Assembly (NCBI GenBank): GCA_003024985.2
Contig: PXIH01S0037813.1
Strand: one strand, 5' to 3'
DNA from: Euperipatoides rowelli
Lineage: Eukaryota; Onychophora; Udeonychophora; Euonychophora; Peripatopsidae
DNA length: 11,482 bases
Part shown: piece after piece, positions 7,894 to 11,482 of the stretch
How positions within the stretch are numbered: the stretch's first letter is position 1
Layout: the number at the start of each line of letters is the position of its first letter
Made by a program: the position numbers and the translations under genes
The notes under the pieces: generated by a model
What the model was told of the DNA's origin: nothing
Databases searched by the model: none
Seen by the model: only the letters and a program-made list of their open reading frames with translations

Positions 7894-8026
7894 TTTTTCT
7901 CTCAAATTCAAACTGTTTCAAAACAATCAAAAGTTTGTGTTTTTTTTTTACTCTCATAGAATCAAAATATATTTGTCTTTAATTATCCTAAGAGATTTAA
8001 AAAAATAAATAAAAATAACTAATTAG

Positions 8027-9164
8027 GGGAGAGTGGGGTAATAAGATACAGATGGGGGGGGGGGTACCTGTAATAAGAAACAAAAAAATTACACAGCAGT
8101 TATTATTTTCCCTAGAACCCTACTTTTTTTTACACCTTATATATCTCATATATGGTTGTTTATAAAATAATAATTAAATTGCTACCTTGAAATGAAAAGG
8201 AAATTTGTTTATTACCCCAGGCAACTGTATCCTATTACCCCGCTTGAGGTAATAAGAAACACACCTGATATTTCCATGTGGCAGCTTATTAAAAATATGA
8301 TAGGAATCATCTCCTAAGTAGGCTATATATTACCGTATAACCCCAATTTTTATCAGATTTTTTTACCTATACACTTTTTTTTACAGACTACTAAATATCA
8401 GGTCAAATAAGTTAAACACTGAAAGTTTTAGACACACGTTTATTACTTACAAACTAATGAATAAGACCATAATTACATATTTGTCTTATAACATAAACAA
8501 TAATGTTGGAATTACTTTGTTTTAGATAATTTGATTGAGAAAAACTTAGAAAAATTTGAACAGTGTTTACACCTATTTCTGCAACCATTTTAAAAGTAGA
8601 TTGCGTAAGATAATGTGAATTAGTAGGAAAAAAGAAACTAGGCCTACACTTATTTACAACACACAAGCCGAAACCCTTTTTTAACATCATCATGGCATTT
8701 TTTTTACACTTTTACTTGTCTGAAATGAAATGAAGGTAAAAATTAACCAAGCAAAAAGAAGAAAAAAAATATGTTTCTTATTACCCCACAGCTTTTGAAA
8801 AATGGGGTAAGTTAATAAGAAACAAGGTATTTTCCTGAAAAATGTTAATAGCAGAAAACAAAACAAAAATGCCATTTTATAACCCATTTAATCAAGCAAA
8901 AAGTCCACAATTTATTTAAAAAAAAAAAGCATAGGCATAGTCAGGATAAAAAAACTATTTTGATAAAAACACTACTTTGGGTCAATAAAGTTTTTGGTAG
9001 GATAATTTTGTAACAACAATTTTTCAATGAAAGGTCATTTATACCTAATTTTACAGGTTTTAGGGGATAAGTTCAGGTTTGTTATAGAATCTTTTCAGAT
9101 TTTTAGACCTATAAACAAAAATAACAAAAAAAAAATGTACAGTATCTTATTACCCCAATCTCCC
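8027..9164. mobile_element. Nested inverted-repeat DNA element (MITE-like, ~1.1 kb)
   Basis: The 23 bases at 8027-8049 (starting GGGAGAGTGGGGTAATAAG) are inverted at 9142-9164 with one mismatch. Inside, GGGGTAAT/ATTACCCC and TAATAAGAAAC blocks recur in both orientations, for example near 8069, 8215, 8236, 8248, 8773 and 8804. Eleven G residues run from 8054 to 8064. The minus-strand frames 8454-8693 and 8690-8887 are low-complexity and do not look like transposase. A clear target-site duplication is not visible (TTAG versus ATAG). Superfamily not assigned. Confidence 0.7.
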
Positions 9165-9456
9165 ATAGGCGGCTAGGCCTATAAGAAATAAAAATTATAA
9201 AAATCAAAATTTATTCTTTTTTTTTTATTCAATAAATCAACTAGTAAAACTGGTCAGATTTTTTTTTATTTAAACTACCGTAGGCCTACTATTATTCAAC
9301 ACCTAAAAGGTCAATTAGATCAAAATAATATAAAAGTATAAATTTGTGTAATAAATAACTTTGAAAATCAATGTAGGCTACTTATCATCCACCCCAAAGT
9401 CGACTCTCATTCGCCATTTATAGTTTAGTTATTTGGTTCTCATTTTACCCTAAAAA

Positions 9457-10440
9457 GACACAGCGGAATAAATAATAGTACCGGTACGGTAAATCTAAAA
9501 AAGATAGAAACAAACTTTAAATATACCGGTATTTTTATTTTATATTTTGTAAGGAATTCAAATATCCAAATTACAAAAAAATCCAACATAGAGTTTTTTT
9601 AAATTAATATTTATCGAAATGTCGGGTAGCCTAAATTACTCAATTGATTATTTATTCCGATGACACATCGGAATAAATAATAGTACCATAATGTAAATAA
9701 GACAGAAACAAATTTTAAATTTATTACATTGTATTTTTTATAAAGGAATTCAAATATCCAAATTTCAAAAAAATCCAACAAAGAGATTTATTTTACCCTA
9801 ATTAATATTTTTCTTAATGTCGGGGAAATTAATTGATTATGAAACACATAGGCAATCCCATGACACATCTGAATAAATACCCGTAATTGTAAATCTAAAT
9901 AAGATAGAAACAAACTTTAAATATATTTTTTATTGTAGCCTATTTTTTACAAGAAATTCAAATATCCAAATTAAAAAAAAATCTAACAAAGTGATTATTT
10001 TTAATTAATATTTTTCGTAATGTCGGGTAAATTACTCGATTAGAACACATTATAGGCAATCACATGACACATCAGCATAAATAGTAAATCTAAATAAGAT
10101 CTATAGTCTAAACAAACTTTAAATATATTTTTCATTGTATTTTTTTACAAGGAATTCAATATCCAAATTTCAAAAAATTCCAACAAAGAGATTTATTTTA
10201 ATTTTTTTTGTAATGTCGGGTAAATTACTCAATTGATTACAGTATATGAAACACATTATAGGCATTCCCATGACACATCGGAATAAATAATAGTAGGCTA
10301 AATCTAATTACGAAAGAAACAAAATTTAAATATATTTTTATTGCATTTTTTATAAGGAATTCAAATATCCAAATTAAAAATAAATCTAACAAAGAGATTA
10401 TTTTTAATTAGGCCTAGGCCTAATATATTTTGAAAAATCG
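9457..10440. repeat. Tandem array of five ~200-bp units
   Basis: Successive units begin with GACAC/GACACATC-type sequence at 9457, 9662, 9862, 10066 and 10272, spacing 200-206 bp. Each contains GGAATAAATA or a variant, a GAAAC-AAA-CTTTAAAT-like block, then AATTCAAATATCCAAATT or a close variant (about 9555, 9747, 9955, 10153 and 10358). The first four end with GTCGGG (9621, 9829, 10022, 10215); the fifth lacks this part and runs into unrelated sequence with overlapping TAGGCCTA copies (10409-10422). Units differ by substitutions and small indels, so the array is not recent. It lies wholly inside the composite element. Confidence 0.9.
9647..9681. repeat. Inverted repeat at the unit 1/unit 2 junction
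   Basis: Arms 9647-9662 and 9666-9681 are perfect 16-bp reverse complements around the spacer ACA, built from TTATTTATTCCGATG and its inverse. Only this junction shows the full palindrome; the other junctions have ATAGGCAATCCCATGACAC-like sequence instead. Confidence 0.75.
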
Positions 10441-10787
10441 CCAATAAAATTAAAATTTAAAAAAAAATCCAAATTTCTTATATTAACCCTTAGGCTATAG
10501 TGGCTTTTCTGTTTGACCCACATTTTTTTTGTTTGATTCTTAAAATGAATAAGTTTCCTATATGTTTTATATTTTTATTAAGCACCTTAAATTCAAAATT
10601 TGATAAATATGGTAGCCTATACCATAGGCCTAATTATCCCTGCATATATGCAAAGAAATCATTAGATATTCATGTAGCCTAAACCATTTTAAAATAATTT
10701 TTTATATTTTCTAATTGAAATTTAAAAAAAAAAAATTTTTTTTTAATTTATATTGGAGTGGTAGAAGTCAATATTTCGGAAATGGGC

Positions 10788-10801
10788 TGGAGTGGAAAGG
10801 G
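10788..10801 (-). repeat. Right terminal inverted repeat of the composite element
   Basis: TGGAGTGGAAAGGG is the exact reverse complement of 7815-7828 and is followed by TAAA, close to the TTAA at the left end. Confidence 0.7.
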
Positions 10802-10805
10802 TAAA

Positions 10806-11081
10806 ATTTATTTTTTATTTAGCCACAAAAAAAAAAAACAGAAGCTTATAATATACGTTGTACTAATGCAAATGCATTGCTCACTATTATGCAAGGTCAT
10901 GTTACAATAATTCTAAAAGCATGTAAAATTAGAACATTGTTATTAACTTGGCAAAAGAAATCAATTATAAAGAACAAAGCCTAAATGAATGAATAAAATT
11001 ATAATAAAGTAAATATGCGACACACTTTCTCAATTGATTTTCAAGCCCACCCTATTTGAATTACTATACTGTATGGCTACA
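10806..11081. other. Short non-coding spacer
   Basis: AT-rich with no gene or clear repeat; it separates the composite element from the hAT-like terminus. Confidence 0.4.
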
Positions 11082-11482
11082 CAGTGGCGTAGCAAGACAT
11101 TTTGGTACCTGGGGCATAACTTACTCTTGTCTCACACACCCCCACCCCTGGTGCCTTGTTTATATTTTTGTCTAAATATTTGGATAACTTAAACATTTTT
11201 TTTCTTAGTTGCATGGACATTTTAATGACAAAAAGGACAAATTATTTAGTTGTGAATACTTTGATAAGTTTTTTTTTTTGGTTGCAATGTCCATGCAATC
11301 ATACAACTAAAAAATACAAATAAAAAGCTTATCAAAATATTTACAACTAAATAATTTGTCCTTTTTGTCGTTGAAATGTCCATGCAACCAAAAAAAAAAT
11401 GTAACAGATTTTTTTTAATTATTGATTATCAAAGATTTTTACTAAAAAAAATATCCACCAGAAAAAAAAAAAAAATTAAAAA
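11082..11482 (+). mobile_element. hAT-like transposon left end (partial; right end outside window)
   Basis: CAGTGGCGTAGCAAG at 11082, followed by ATTTTGGTACCTGGGGCA and a C-rich patch (11136-11154), resembles the CAGTGGCG-type termini common among hAT-related repeats of animals. The 8 bp just outside (TGGCTACA, 11074-11081) would be the target duplication, but the right copy is not in the window. No transposase frame is visible; the interior seen here is a long foldback. The hAT assignment is from memory of terminus style. Confidence 0.45.
11193..11402. repeat. Long foldback (inverted repeat, ~85-bp arms)
   Basis: The left arm starts at 11193 (ACATTTTTTTT, then GTTGCATGGACAT at 11208-11220) and runs to about 11278. 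The right arm, about 11318-11402, is its reverse complement, containing ATGTCCATGCAAC at 11376-11388. Over the ~66-bp core there are about five mismatches, all transitions. The loop holds another inverted fragment, ATGTCCATGCAATC (11288-11301), so two nested copies of one inverted-repeat unit may be present. Confidence 0.9.

Larger units (their letters stand above)
7811..10805. mobile_element. Composite piggyBac-like non-autonomous DNA element
   Basis: CCCTTTCCACTCCA at 7815-7828 is exactly inverted at 10788-10801 (14 bp). The left end is preceded by TTAA (7811-7814) and the right end followed by TAAA (10802-10805), one base from a TTAA duplication. TTAA target sites and termini beginning CCC(T) are hallmarks of piggyBac transposons. 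Subterminal copies of CCACTCCAAAGTC recur at 7821 and 7865, a variant is at 9390, and GGAGTGG recurs inverted at 10755-10761. No transposase reading frame survives inside, so mobilisation would need an enzyme from elsewhere. The interior holds a nested inverted-repeat element and a ~200-bp tandem array. The piggyBac assignment rests on ends and target only. Confidence 0.6.

Noticed and set aside
8026-8064. Telomere-like or quadruplex-forming G-rich repeat
   Set aside because: It is a single homopolymer G run beside a transposon end, with no repeated telomeric unit.
8454-8693. Minus-strand frame of 79 residues
   Set aside because: It lies inside the nested inverted-repeat element, has low-complexity AT-driven composition and no recognisable motif.
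8690-8887. Minus-strand frame of 65 Phe/Leu-rich residues resembling a membrane peptide
   Set aside because: The residues come from A-rich runs on the plus strand (TTT/CTT codons), and it overlaps conserved transposon blocks.
9457-10440. CRISPR-like array
   Set aside because: Units are ~200 bp, diverged throughout, with no short identical repeats separated by unique spacers, and the context is eukaryotic.
10500-10682. Plus-strand frame of 60 residues
   Set aside because: Begins at GTG within the right part of the composite element. It contains TAGGCCTA-type motifs and homopolymers and shows no domain.

Overview
The window looks like repeat-rich, non-coding invertebrate animal DNA. It is roughly three-quarters A+T, has long A and T homopolymers, and carries relics of several eukaryotic transposon classes. 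No bacterial-style genes, rRNA, tRNA or CRISPR array were seen. A striking compositional signature is the palindrome TAGGCCTA: 13 copies by hand count, plus about forty TAGGCTA/TAGCCTA half-forms. The species cannot be named from this alone.

Layout from left to right. (1) Positions 1-608 on the minus strand hold the only long intact reading frame. It gives 202 residues open at the window edge and has paired Cys/His motifs. It resembles a repetitive, probably transposon-associated family of uncharacterised invertebrate proteins. (2) Positions 1078-1289 are a small element bounded by 15-bp inverted repeats. (3) Positions about 1640-4010 on the plus strand hold a 5'-truncated, heavily mutated non-LTR retrotransposon of the CR1/L2 type. 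Its endonuclease C-terminus, reverse transcriptase motifs and C-terminal domain can be read across several frames. (4) Positions 4537-4630 on the minus strand form a well-delimited candidate exon with good splice sites. (5) Positions 4631-6715 are mostly plain AT-rich DNA with a 20-bp tandem repeat and short palindromes. (6) Positions 6716-7130 on the plus strand may be a decayed coding relic of unknown family. (7) Positions 7811-10805 form a composite, apparently non-autonomous DNA element. It has 14-bp terminal inverted repeats next to TTAA/TAAA, which is piggyBac-like. It contains a second, nested inverted-repeat element (8027-9164) and five tandem copies of a ~200-bp unit (9457-10440). (8) From 11082 to the right edge there is a hAT-like terminus (CAGTGGCGTAGC...) followed by a long foldback (11193-11402).

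The pieces do not form a pathway. The window is best read as intron or intergenic DNA layered by transposition, with at most one host exon (4537-4630) and one transposon-like gene end (1-608). The novel-looking parts are the nested piggyBac-like composite with its private tandem array, the genome-wide-looking TAGGCCTA motif, and the unidentified coding relic at 6716-7130.
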